Below, piece by piece: positions 9,529-17,788 of a stretch of 64,000 bases of DNA (its first letter is position 1; every line of letters starts with the position of its first letter). The position numbers and the translations under genes were made by a program. This DNA comes from CAG-390 sp045636385. Lineage in GTDB: Bacteria > Bacillota > Clostridia > Oscillospirales > CAG-272. The notes beneath the pieces are model-generated. The model had not been told where the DNA came from and searched no databases. It saw only the letters and a list, made by a program, of their open reading frames with translations. The stretch lies in contig JAZTXK010000023.1 of assembly GCA_045636385.1 (NCBI GenBank), positions 61,377-125,376 of the forward strand. The letters run 5' to 3'.

Positions 9529-10415
9529 CAGTTTGCACCTCCCCCAACGGTCAGAGTGAAGCCGTTTTCATTCTTTGAGCCGAGCTGACCGACTCCGTTC
9601 GAATAAAACGCGCCCTCTGCGCGAATAGCGGCGGCATTGACCGCACCGTACTCGAACATTATCGCGGCAAGCTCGTCATATGTAATGCCCGCGGGATAAA
9701 CTCCGCGATCGTTTGCAAAGACCAGAATTACCGATCCGTCAGCCGCCTGACCGATCGCAACACGCGATGCGTATCCGCCGCCGAGGTCGGATGCGGGCGA
9801 GGAATTCTGCATAAGCACGCGGTCGACCGCGATGCCCCAGACGTAGCCCGAATTTGCCGCCTCGTATGCGGTGCGCGCGCCGACCTCAAGCACTCCATCG
9901 GCACTCATAGCGCAGAAGCAGTATATCTCGTCGGTCTCGCCACGATAGGAAAGGTAATCACCGACGATGTAGGCATCGGGGTTGCCGTAGAGCCCGAAGG
10001 CGTAATCGGAATCAAGCACGCCGCGGCTTCCGTTCTCAAGCGAGAGTGACGCGGGATCGATGCCCGTCAGCACGACGGCATCCCACGCGTACGACGCGTC
10101 ATCTATATAATGAAGCGAAATTTTGTATTCATTCGTATCCGTCAGAGCGATGTCGCTTTCGACAACCTCGGGAGGCATATAGAAAACTGCCTCACCAAGC
10201 TCCTCTGCACTGAAAAAGAGCCCTGCCATAGGGTAACTTTTTTCCGCAAAGGTAGCGCAAAGCCGCGCGGAAGCCAAGTGTGCAGGCCCTTTTGCAATAA
10301 CAAAAGCAGCACAAACGAGCGCACCGAGCAATATAACGGCGGTTATGAGCAACACCAGACCGAAGCCGAGTATCGCCTTACCCGTTTTTTTCTTTCGTGT
10401 AATGACTTTCGACAT
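9528..10415 (-). CDS. Membrane-anchored phosphodiester glycosidase (NAGPA domain) family protein
   Basis: The start at 10415 (MSKVITRKKKTGK) is preferred: GGAGGAG lies just upstream, while the longer frame adds 20 residues with no ribosome site. The 295-aa protein has one N-terminal membrane helix (residues 15-40) and an outer domain whose last third (RVAIGQAADGSVILVFANDRG then AGITYDELAAIMFEYGAVNAAAI) matches the NAGPA/exopolysaccharide phosphodiester glycosidase fold. The usual DGGGSS-type segment is replaced here by RAEGAFYSNG, so catalysis may differ. It is cotranscribed with the TcaA-like gene. Confidence 0.7.
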   Translation of the reverse strand: MSKVITRKKKTGKAILGFGLVLLITAVILLGALVCAAFVIAKGPAHLASARLCATFAEKSYPMAGLFFSAEELGEAVFYMPPEVVESDIALTDTNEYKISLHYIDDASYAWDAVVLTGIDPASLSLENGSRGVLDSDYAFGLYGNPDAYIVGDYLSYRGETDEIYCFCAMSADGVLEVGARTAYEAANSGYVWGIAVDRVLMQNSSPASDLGGGYASRVAIGQAADGSVILVFANDRGVYPAGITYDELAAIMFEYGAVNAAAIRAEGAFYSNGVGQLGSKNENGFTLTVGGGAN

Positions 10416-10453
10416 AAACTCCTCCGAAATCAGAGTATAATTCACTATTTTAT

Positions 10454-10482
10454 ATTTTACAACATAATAAGTCAAATGTCAA
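10454..10482 (-). promoter_or_regulatory. Sigma-A promoter of the NAGPA/TcaA-like operon
   Basis: On the minus strand: TTGACA, 17 bases, TAAAAT, about 40 bases upstream of the ATG at 10415. It also shows that the 10415 ATG, not the longer frame starting at 10475, is right. Confidence 0.8.
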
Positions 10483-10517
10483 GCAAATATATGTTAATAA
10501 AAAATTTTGTGCAAAAA

Positions 10518-10554
10518 AAGAGCAGAACCGCATTGCAAACACGGTTCTGCTCTT
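10518..10554 (-). terminator. Intrinsic terminator of the PrsA-like operon
   Basis: A 13-bp stem (AAGAGCAGAACCG / CGGTTCTGCTCTT) is followed on the minus strand by seven T, right after the stop at 10558. Confidence 0.85.
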
Positions 10555-10557
10555 GAA

Positions 10558-11601
10558 TTATTCGGTAATTTGGGCTTCGGTTTCCGTGATCTCTTCAGGA
10601 TCCGGCAAGCCGAGGCCTACCATTGTATTTTTCGCTCCGAGATCGAGTGCTGCGCGGGTCTGGCTGTCGCCGTCAGGATCGTTGCCGCAGCCGAGAAGGA
10701 TCCTGAGGTGAAACTCTCGGCGCAGATCCGCGACGCGCGCGACTCTATCGGTAATCAACACCTCGGGCGTCATCAGTACGGGAACGGAGGTAGTATAAAG
10801 GTCAACTGCGAGGAACGCGCACTTCTTTGAAAGCTCGAGAAGTCCCGCTCTGCCCGCGAGATTGACGTAATCAAAGGGCAGCGCAAGTCCGATAACGGTT
10901 CTGCGACCGACCTTTTCGTAAACGTCTGAAATAAAGGACACTCCCGCGCCCGTGTCTGCGGCAAAGCCGACGAGAAGGATCTCGTCGATCCCCGCCTCAA
11001 CGAGCTCGCAAATAAGCGATATCTCGTACGCGCGCATTATTTCGCGCGTTTCCTCGGGTCGGTTCGGGTAATCGATCTCAAAAACGCCGCAAACAGTCGT
11101 TCTTGTTCCCCAATTTTCGGTGATCAGCGAGATTCCGTCAGAAAGAGACACATCTCCCACGCTGTCGATCGAGTATTCAAGACTTATCGGCGAAGAATAC
11201 GCAAGCGCCATTTTGCCGTCCGGAAGCTTTTGACGCAGAGTGACGGAAACGGCGTCGTATTCGATATCGTCAAGGATTGGCGATGTGTTGACGGTTTCTT
11301 CCGTTGTTGTAGATTCTTTGGTTTCCGCGATATCGGAGTAATTTACGCCGAAAACGATTCCGCGCGCGATCGTAGCGGCGGGGGCGTTCGCATAATAGAG
11401 CTCCGACTCGGTGGTTTCGTCGTTTGACATAACTTCGACGCCCTCGGCGAGATTGCGAAGATGATTGCCGAGCATAACGGCAATAACGAAAAGAATGAGC
11501 GCGAGCGAAACGAATATTACAGCCAGCCGTCCGCCCTCGCCCATAGGGGTGCGGTGGCGGCTTCGGAAGGCTCTGCGCCTTCCGCCGCTGAAGCCTCCCA
11601 T
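10558..11601 (-). CDS. Membrane-anchored protein with possible TIM-barrel outer domain (unknown)
   Basis: The 347-aa protein has an Arg-rich start (GGRRRAFRSRHR), a membrane helix at about residues 27-47, a Thr/Glu-rich linker (TTEETVNTS), and a soluble domain. The domain alternates beta-strand and helix segments (VCGVFEIDY, ISLICELVEAGIDEILLVGFA, RTVIGLALPFDYV, CAFLAVDLY, HLRILLGCGND), which suggests a beta/alpha barrel of glycoside-hydrolase type. I cannot identify catalytic acids with confidence. It follows the PrsA-like gene with one base between stop and start, and shares its terminator. Confidence 0.5.
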   Translation of the reverse strand: MGGFSGGRRRAFRSRHRTPMGEGGRLAVIFVSLALILFVIAVMLGNHLRNLAEGVEVMSNDETTESELYYANAPAATIARGIVFGVNYSDIAETKESTTTEETVNTSPILDDIEYDAVSVTLRQKLPDGKMALAYSSPISLEYSIDSVGDVSLSDGISLITENWGTRTTVCGVFEIDYPNRPEETREIMRAYEISLICELVEAGIDEILLVGFAADTGAGVSFISDVYEKVGRRTVIGLALPFDYVNLAGRAGLLELSKKCAFLAVDLYTTSVPVLMTPEVLITDRVARVADLRREFHLRILLGCGNDPDGDSQTRAALDLGAKNTMVGLGLPDPEEITETEAQITE

Positions 11602-11602
11602 T

Positions 11603-12643
11603 TTATTCGATCTCCAGAATATCTATGGTCTTACCAAGCTCGTTGAGCTCGAAGGAAAGATCCTTCTTATACTCGGCAAGTCGCTTGTTGAATTCCGAAC
11701 CCATAATATCGTCCTTGAAGTCCTCGAAGTTCTGAGTAAGATAATCCTCCTCGACGGGCAGACGGATAATAATGTAGTATCCGTCGGGTGCCTCAACGAT
11801 GCCGCTGAGCTCGTTTTCGCGAAGCTCGAACGCCGCGAGCTCGTATTCGTCACCGTAGTCAGAGGTGTAGCGCGCGAAATACTTGCCGTGGATGGTAGTC
11901 ATAGTATAATCAGCGCAGTAGAATCCCTTTCGCATGATCAAATCCATTTCGGGATTATCGCTTGACTTTATCTCCGAATAAAGCTGCTCTGCAAGAGCAA
12001 GATTTTCAGCAGTCGCGCCCTTGAGGAAGATGTGATTGGTGCGGATAAAATCGTCGGAATGCATATATTCCGTGATATACTCGTTGCTGCTCTCGATCTC
12101 GCCGAGGTCCTGTGCAAGGATGAAGAAAAGCTCTGTTGCGCAGGTCTCTGCGGCAGTATAGAAGCGGAGAAGGCTATCGGTGAGGTACTGATCCGCGAGC
12201 ATCTGCTTGTACTTCTTCTTGGAACCGCACTCGTCGACCGCTTCCTCGATCTTCTCCTGAACCGCGTCGAGAATAGCGTCCTCGGTCATCATAGCCTCGG
12301 CACCGCCGCCGACATAGTAGTAATCAGCCATTGCCTGAACGGCGTAATAGTCGCTGACGATCTTACGGCTTACCTGAGCCCAAAGCTCGTCACGGTAGGT
12401 CTCCGCCTTGGCGGGATCGGTCCAGATATCCTCGCCGTATTGGAGAGCCATATCCTTCTTGAAATTCAGAACGAGATAGCGAAGCTCCTCGTATTTTACC
12501 TCGTATTTACCAATAGTGCCGATGACAGCAGCTTCCTCTTCGGTGCTCTTGATCGGCTTTACGCCACAGGAAGCAAGAACGGAGGTGAGGCAGATGAGCA
12601 TCGCCAAAGCAAGCGCCAGGCGCTTTACAGTCTTGAAATTCAT
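11603..12643 (-). CDS. PrsA/SurA-like peptidyl-prolyl isomerase lipoprotein
   Basis: The 346-aa protein has a lipoprotein signal peptide with lipobox LASC (Cys at residue 26). The mature part has the chaperone arm seen in SurA/PrsA proteins (IGKYEVKYEELRYLVLNFKKD near the start) and a parvulin-like C-terminal region containing GIVEAPDGYYIIIRL, a typical last PPIase strand. It would sit on the outer face of the membrane and help secreted proteins fold, which fits a genome full of exported surface proteins. The parvulin core is divergent, so isomerase activity is uncertain. Confidence 0.75.
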   Translation of the reverse strand: MNFKTVKRLALALAMLICLTSVLASCGVKPIKSTEEEAAVIGTIGKYEVKYEELRYLVLNFKKDMALQYGEDIWTDPAKAETYRDELWAQVSRKIVSDYYAVQAMADYYYVGGGAEAMMTEDAILDAVQEKIEEAVDECGSKKKYKQMLADQYLTDSLLRFYTAAETCATELFFILAQDLGEIESSNEYITEYMHSDDFIRTNHIFLKGATAENLALAEQLYSEIKSSDNPEMDLIMRKGFYCADYTMTTIHGKYFARYTSDYGDEYELAAFELRENELSGIVEAPDGYYIIIRLPVEEDYLTQNFEDFKDDIMGSEFNKRLAEYKKDLSFELNELGKTIDILEIE

Positions 12644-12744
12644 ATTTTTCTCCTATTGTATATAATTATCTACTAAATGATATCATATTTTTGTGTCGCG
12701 GATATGAATATTCTCAATTTCATAAAAAAATTTGCAAAAACCAT

Positions 12745-12773
12745 TTGCAACCGATGCGTTTTTATGGTATACT
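12745..12773 (+). promoter_or_regulatory. Sigma-A promoter of hprK
   Basis: TTGCAA, 17-base spacer ending in the extended -10 TGG, TATACT; 33 bases before the hprK ATG. Confidence 0.7.
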
Positions 12774-12805
12774 ATATATAATAAATTTCAAAGAGGTCGT
12801 TAACT

Positions 12806-13741
12806 ATGGAAGTAAAAAACAGAATATCGCTCTCCTCCCTCATCAAGGAATTCAATTTTGAAGAAATATATATTGCGGGAAACGCTGATGATATCTTCAT
12901 TACCGTACCCGAGGTAGACCGCCCCGGACTTGCGCTGTCGGGATTTTTCGATTTTTTTGAGCACGAACGTATTCAGCTCATAGGTATTGCGGAATATACC
13001 TATCTCACCGCTATGGCAGACGACACGCGCGACTCGCATATACGCGATTTCGTGGCGCACAAGCCCGCCGCGATCATCTTCACCTCGGGCAACAAGCCCT
13101 TCCCGGAGTTTATCAAATATTGCATCGAATACGAGGTTCCGCTTCTTCTCACCGAAGAGCTGACTTCTGCGACGATGGCGGCACTCTTTGCGTCTCTCAA
13201 CGTTCACCTCGCGCCCTGCATCACGCGCCACGGCGTTCTCGTTGAGGTCTACGGTGAGGGTATCCTCATCCTCGGCGACAGCGGAGTCGGTAAATCCGAG
13301 ACCGCGATTGAGCTTGTAAAGAGAGGTCACCGACTTATCGCGGACGACGCCGTCGAGATCAAGCGCGTATCGAAGAAATCTCTCGTCGGTCAGGCGCCCG
13401 AGATCCTGCGCCACTACGTTGAGCTGCGCGGAATCGGTATCATCGACGTAAAGCGACTTTACGGTATAAGCGCAGTAAAGAACACCGAGAAGATCGACCT
13501 TGTCATCAATCTTGAATCCTGGGTGCAGGGCAAGATGTACGACCGTCTCGGACTTGACGAGCAAAAGATCGACATACTCGGCATCGAGCTGCCCTCGCTG
13601 ACCATCCCCGTCCGCCCCGGACGAAACCTCGCCATCATCCTCGAGATCGCCGCGATGAATAACCGTCAGAAGAAGATGGGTTATAATACGGCTGAGGAGT
13701 TTAATAAGAGACTTATGGCGATGATGGGAATTGAGGAATAA
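12806..13741 (+). CDS. hprK: HPr kinase/phosphorylase
   Basis: The 311-aa length is typical. The P-loop GDSGVGKS lies at residues 157-164, the catalytic His in RHGVLVEVYG at 142, and Asp180/Asp181 follow in LIADDAVEIKR. A later VIDVKRLYG/VKNTEKIDLVI region and a C-terminal RPGRNLAIILEIAAMN helix complete the family pattern. HprK phosphorylates Ser46 of HPr in response to glycolytic intermediates and so controls carbon catabolite repression in low-GC Gram-positives. It stands alone, with its own promoter and a terminator at 13782-13810. HPr is not in the window. Confidence 0.96.
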   Translation: MEVKNRISLSSLIKEFNFEEIYIAGNADDIFITVPEVDRPGLALSGFFDFFEHERIQLIGIAEYTYLTAMADDTRDSHIRDFVAHKPAAIIFTSGNKPFPEFIKYCIEYEVPLLLTEELTSATMAALFASLNVHLAPCITRHGVLVEVYGEGILILGDSGVGKSETAIELVKRGHRLIADDAVEIKRVSKKSLVGQAPEILRHYVELRGIGIIDVKRLYGISAVKNTEKIDLVINLESWVQGKMYDRLGLDEQKIDILGIELPSLTIPVRPGRNLAIILEIAAMNNRQKKMGYNTAEEFNKRLMAMMGIEE

Positions 13742-13776
13742 TTAGTTGTTAGTTGCTGGTTGTTAGTTGCTGGTTG
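13742..13776. repeat. Short tandem repeat, unit GTTAGTTGCTGGTT
   Basis: Two perfect 14-bp units (13748-13761 and 13762-13775) after a partial one, directly after the hprK stop. Confidence 0.8.
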
Positions 13777-13781
13777 AAGGT

Positions 13782-13810
13782 AAATTTCCGCCCGTTTCGG
13801 GCGGAAATTT
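13782..13810 (+). terminator. hprK terminator
   Basis: A 12-bp stem AAATTTCCGCCC / GGGCGGAAATTT, followed by TTCATTTTT. Confidence 0.8.
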
Positions 13811-13830
13811 TCATTTTTATTAAAAACGGA

Positions 13831-13996
13831 TAAAGTTTTGTTCGAACTTTTTTAAAAGTTCGCGAATTCTTAAGGCAGCGCCTTAAGTCGCGCTCCGCAG
13901 AGCGCGAAACTCCCCCTTGCGCTTCGGAGTGACGGCGCCCCGCCGGCATTCCGAACAAAACCGGCATCACCCGCGCGGGTGGTGCCGGTTTTGTTA
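13831..13996 (+). repeat. Dispersed structured repeat, half-unit R3 (type II tail)
   Basis: Same block order as R2: AAAGTTTTG, head hairpin CGAACTT/AAGTTCG, CTTAAGGC-AGC-GCCTTAAG, CGCGCTC-CGCA-GAGCGCG, GGCGCCCCGCCGG, and a terminal hairpin with apical CACCCG/CGGGTG inside an AACAAAACCGGCAT / GTGCCGGTTTTGTT outer stem. Relative to R2 the head, middle and tail stems all differ at paired positions. Confidence 0.85.
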
Positions 13997-14010
13997 TATA
14001 TCATTATGTC

Positions 14011-14108
14011 AACCTAAAAAGGACTTCCCTACATTCGGGAAGTCCTTTTTAGGTTCGGAACGCTGTCTCGAGTTCAGCCACCTTTTGAATAAGGTGGACG
14101 AAAACTTT
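14011..14108 (-). repeat. Dispersed structured repeat, half-unit R4 (type I tail)
   Basis: Read on the minus strand: AAAGTTTTCGT, head hairpin CCACCTT/AAGGTGG (14078-14097), then a perfect 19-bp stem with a 7-base loop (14011-14029 and 14037-14055) and apical core CCGAATGTAGG. It matches R1 in plan but with different arms, and faces R3 tail to tail. Confidence 0.75.
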
Positions 14109-14118
14109 GAGGCTATTT

Positions 14119-14147
14119 ACTCTCCAAAAGGGGAGTTTTTCTTTTTT
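14119..14147 (+). terminator. Terminator-like hairpin before the phage cassette
   Basis: A 7-bp stem (ACTCTCC / GGGGAGT, one G-T pair) followed by TTTTCTTTTTT. It would shield the cassette from read-through. Confidence 0.55.
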
Positions 14148-14254
14148 CGGCAAAATCCGTGAGACTTTTGATACTATGTGATACTGTACGTGTCGTTTTG
14201 AGACTCCGCTCGGCGGTAAAATGATATCGGTACAGACGGGAAAGCGAGGTAAGA

Positions 14255-14677
14255 TTGTCCGCAAAAGACACCATACCGCAGAACTCACCTTGCCGCACCG
14301 CGCTTGAGGCAGCGGCAGACGACGGAAGTATCGTTCGTGTATTCGACGATTATCTCCTCTTCTGCCGCGCCGAGGGCGAGTGCGGCAAACGCAAAAACGC
14401 GGGCAGAATACCGAACGTCGCAGGCTTTTGCCGATTTACCCACAGCACCCTCTCGGATTTCGAGAGACTTCGATGCACCCGCCCCGAGGTTCACGGTGCG
14501 CTTTGCGCCGCTCTCGAGGACGAGGCGCTCAATTCGGAAATGTCCGCATCCATCCTTTCGGTTTATCTCAAGCTCCGACTCGGATACGCTGGCGAGACCG
14601 AGGAGGTCTCCCGAGTCACCGACACGGGCCAGCTCCGCCTGATCTTCGATCATGACGCTTACGAGGACGGCGGATAG
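14255..14677 (+). CDS. Putative phage terminase small subunit
   Basis: The 140-aa frame starts at a TTG preceded by GAGGT. The middle is helical, and NSEMSASILSVYLKLRLGYAGE near residues 90-115 resembles the C-terminal segment of small terminases (a helix ending in a short-chain LKxxxGY pattern). Its position directly before and overlapping the large terminase by 26 bases supports the call. Small terminases bind packaging sites on phage DNA and load the motor. The similarity is short, so position carries much of the weight. Confidence 0.6.
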   Translation: MSAKDTIPQNSPCRTALEAAADDGSIVRVFDDYLLFCRAEGECGKRKNAGRIPNVAGFCRFTHSTLSDFERLRCTRPEVHGALCAALEDEALNSEMSASILSVYLKLRLGYAGETEEVSRVTDTGQLRLIFDHDAYEDGG

Positions 14678-15992
14678 CCCACCCGAGCGCTCGCTCCGCA
14701 TCGGCGGCATACCGAACGACCGTCAGCGCGAATTTTTCGCCTGCCGACAAAAGTTCGTTGCCTACGGAGGTGCGCGCGGCGGAGGTAAATCATGGGCGCT
14801 CAGACGAAAGCTGGTGCTTATGTGCCTGCGATACCCCGGACTTCGCTGCCTGCTTGTGCGCAGAACTCTCCCCGAGCTGCGTTCGAACCACCTGCAACCT
14901 CTGCTCGCAGAGTACGGTGAGATCCTCACCTACAGCGAGCGCGACCGTGCCCTCATCTTCGAAAACGGAAGCACCATAACCCTCGGCTACTCTGCCGCCG
15001 AGCGCGACGCACTCCGCTATCAGGGTCAGGAATACGACGTCATAGCCCTCGACGAAGCAACGCAACTGAGCGAATTTCAGTTTTCCATCTTCAAGGCTTG
15101 TCTGCGAGGCACTCGGGACTGCCCGAGGCGTATGTATCTCACCTGCAACCCCGGCGGCGTCGGCCACGCTTGGGTAAAGCGGCTCTTCATCGACCGCGAA
15201 TACCGCGGCGGCGAGTGTCCCGACGATTACGCCTTCATCCCCGCAACTGTCTTCGACAACGGAGTTCTTACCCGCGCCGATCCCGACTATGTGCGCAGGC
15301 TGGAAACTCTGCCGCCGAGACTTCGCGAGGCATGGCTTTACGGTAAATGGGACGTTTTTGAAGGGCAATTCTTCACAGAATTCGACGAATCGCGACACGT
15401 CTGCGCAGAAAATGCCATCCCGCGCGCAAGACACACGATCGTCGCATTCGACTACGGCTTCGATATGCTTGCGGCGTATATCTGCTCAAGTGACGAATCC
15501 GGCAGAGTTTACGTCACCGACGAATTCTGCGCGCCTAACCTGACGCTCGGCGAAGCGGCGATTCGTATTTCGGAGCTTTGCAGAGGTAAGAGTGTTGAAT
15601 TTGCCGTCGCCTCGCCCGACCTTTGGAACCGTAGACAGGACACCGGCAAAAGCGGCTTTGAGATAATGCAGGCGGTCGAGGGTATGCCGCCGATGCGTCC
15701 GGCTGACGACCGACGCATCCCCGGCTGGAGACTTATGCGCGAACACCTTAAAGACAGAGAAGACGGAAGCCCCGGGCTGATCATCAGCTCGTCCTGCCGC
15801 GAGCTGATACGCTGTCTGCCCGCGCTTCTCTTCGACAAAAACCGCTCCGAGGATGCCTCGGGTGAGCCGCACTCGGTCACCCACTCGCCCGAGGCTCTGC
15901 GATACGCGCTGATGAGCCGTTTTGCTACCCCGGAGGTATCGGAGCACAAATTCAGGTTCAGAAAGAACCAAACAACTTCATTTTTCGACTGA
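14652..15992 (+). CDS. terL: Phage terminase large subunit (packaging ATPase/nuclease)
   Basis: The 446-aa protein has a Walker A motif GGARGGGKSW at about residues 39-48, RRTLPELR after the next strand, Walker B VIALDEATQ, the coupling motif LTCNPGG, and a C-terminal nuclease region starting at TIVAFDYGFD with further acidic residues (TDEFCAPN). This is the full ATPase-nuclease layout, at normal length and with no frameshift. The start overlaps the small subunit. TerL drives DNA into the procapsid through the portal, which is encoded two genes downstream. Confidence 0.93.
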   Translation: MTLTRTADSPPERSLRIGGIPNDRQREFFACRQKFVAYGGARGGGKSWALRRKLVLMCLRYPGLRCLLVRRTLPELRSNHLQPLLAEYGEILTYSERDRALIFENGSTITLGYSAAERDALRYQGQEYDVIALDEATQLSEFQFSIFKACLRGTRDCPRRMYLTCNPGGVGHAWVKRLFIDREYRGGECPDDYAFIPATVFDNGVLTRADPDYVRRLETLPPRLREAWLYGKWDVFEGQFFTEFDESRHVCAENAIPRARHTIVAFDYGFDMLAAYICSSDESGRVYVTDEFCAPNLTLGEAAIRISELCRGKSVEFAVASPDLWNRRQDTGKSGFEIMQAVEGMPPMRPADDRRIPGWRLMREHLKDREDGSPGLIISSSCRELIRCLPALLFDKNRSEDASGEPHSVTHSPEALRYALMSRFATPEVSEHKFRFRKNQTTSFFD

Positions 15993-16045
15993 AAACCAAC
16001 GTCTGTACCGCGCCGAAAAATGAAAATTCAAAGAAAGGAACAACT

Positions 16046-17776
16046 ATGGCAGCAATCAAATTCAAATCCGCGCTCGGAGTTGAGCGCGGGCATGAGGACG
16101 GCTTCAGCGGCATCGACCGAACCGCTGACGGGCGGCGCGCAGGCAAGCTCTTTTCCGCTGAAAATCTTGACGTGCGCCCCGACGGCTCGCTCGCCTCGCG
16201 CAGCGCTTACTGTCAGATCCGCGAGCTTGACGGCGAATTTCGCGGTCATTTCACACGAGGTGGCAAGCTATACACCGTCATCGAAAACAGCTTTGAGGTA
16301 ACCGACACTGCAAGCGGAGAGACCGCCACCCTCGGCACACTCGCGACAAAGCACGGCGACGCCGAAATATTCTGCTTTGGCGGAGAGATGTACGTTCACG
16401 ACGGCGAAAAGCTCTACCGACACGATGGCAAAGTGCTATCCGAGGTCGAGGGCTACGCGCCCTACTACGGTATGAATTGGAATCCCGCCTATGGCGGTAT
16501 GGTAAACGAGCATATCAACTATCTCTCCGACCGCATACTGATCTCCTATACGGTAAATCAGACGACAAACAGCTTCTATCTCGGAATTGAAGCCGCGTCA
16601 ATTGATCGCGTTGAGGTCGGTATTGAGGTTCAGGATACCGACAAATTTACGCTCGCGCACAACTCCGACGGAATCGCAATCATCCGTTCAAGCGAGTCGA
16701 TCGATCACGGCGAGGTATTTTTCTGGCTTACGCTCGCTCCCGAGACATCGGAGAAGCACGTGCTCGCGCACCGTCTCCGCGCATTCGTCTTCGGCAACAA
16801 CGGCGGCGAACGGCTTTGCTTTTACTCGCCCGGCGAATCGTGCTCCCTTTACTGCTCAAAGCCCGTGCAGCCCTATATGCGAGGCTATTCCTCAAGGACC
16901 GCCGAAAACGAGCTTCCGCTCTACTTCGCGAAAACGACCGAGGTCTGCGTCGGAAGCGGCGCCTGCCCGATATCGGGGATGGCTGAGCACTACGGACGTG
17001 CTCTTCTCTTCACCGAATCGAACGCGTGGTGCGTTGATTTTGAAGGCGAGGAAAAAAATACCGAATACCTCAGACCAAAGATCTTTATGCTCAACTCCGC
17101 TATCGGCTCCGAAATACTTTCGGGCGCGGCATACTGCGAAAACGATCCGTTGACCTACTCATCGGGCGCACTCTGGCGCTGGAATTCCAGATCGGGCGTG
17201 CTGGACGAATGCAGCGCAACGCTCGTTTCAGACAGAGTTGCCGATCTTCTCCCCTACGATTCAGAAAACCTCGCCCTCCTCTCTATCCCCGGAAGGCAGA
17301 GCATCTATATCGCAGACACAGAGGATGGCGAGGGCAGAATGCTCGTCTACAATACCAGAATGAAGGCTTGGACTCTCTACCGAGGCATTTTTGCCGAAAA
17401 GCTTTTGAGCTACGGCGGCAAGCCCGCGTTCATTTGCGGCAACGCTCTTTGCGTATTTGCGGACGGTCTTGAAAAGGACTCGGAATTTGACGGAGATTTT
17501 ACCGTCAAGACCACGTTCACCACGCATTTTCTCGATTTCGGCGCTCCCGAGCGCATAAAAAGATCGGTCGATCTGATCCTTTACTGTGATCTTGGAAAGA
17601 AGGGTGCCGAGGTGAAATTTGAAAACGAGCGCGGCGAGGTCAAGGCGGTGCATCTCGACGGCACGGACGGCTGTATCACGGAGAAAATACCGCTTCCGAG
17701 ATTCAAAAAGCTGCGCGTGAAGGTCGAAGCCGACGCCCCGGCCGAGTTTCAAAGCTTGATCTTATCAGCGAAATAA
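16046..17776 (+). CDS. Phage virion protein, beta-propeller/DNA-stabilisation-like
   Basis: The 576-aa protein has a good ribosome site (AAAGGAACAACT). The N-terminal segment AGKLFSAENLDVRPDGSLASRSAY and the many blade-like beta repeats resemble P22-type head-closure or packaged-DNA stabilisation proteins, which start in this way and fold as propellers. The likeness is to the plan and not to a specific motif. Its place between terL and portal is not the usual order. It contains several Cys but no signal peptide. Confidence 0.55.
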   Translation: MAAIKFKSALGVERGHEDGFSGIDRTADGRRAGKLFSAENLDVRPDGSLASRSAYCQIRELDGEFRGHFTRGGKLYTVIENSFEVTDTASGETATLGTLATKHGDAEIFCFGGEMYVHDGEKLYRHDGKVLSEVEGYAPYYGMNWNPAYGGMVNEHINYLSDRILISYTVNQTTNSFYLGIEAASIDRVEVGIEVQDTDKFTLAHNSDGIAIIRSSESIDHGEVFFWLTLAPETSEKHVLAHRLRAFVFGNNGGERLCFYSPGESCSLYCSKPVQPYMRGYSSRTAENELPLYFAKTTEVCVGSGACPISGMAEHYGRALLFTESNAWCVDFEGEEKNTEYLRPKIFMLNSAIGSEILSGAAYCENDPLTYSSGALWRWNSRSGVLDECSATLVSDRVADLLPYDSENLALLSIPGRQSIYIADTEDGEGRMLVYNTRMKAWTLYRGIFAEKLLSYGGKPAFICGNALCVFADGLEKDSEFDGDFTVKTTFTTHFLDFGAPERIKRSVDLILYCDLGKKGAEVKFENERGEVKAVHLDGTDGCITEKIPLPRFKKLRVKVEADAPAEFQSLILSAK

Positions 17777-17788
17777 AAAGGAGTAAAA

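Larger units (their letters stand above)
13742..14254. other. 513-bp gene-free stretch of repeats and hairpins
   Basis: From left to right it holds a 14-bp tandem repeat, the hprK terminator, half-units R3 and R4 of the dispersed repeat facing each other, a second terminator-like hairpin at 14119-14147, and about 100 bases leading to the TTG start of the phage cassette. I see no gene. Confidence 0.8.
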
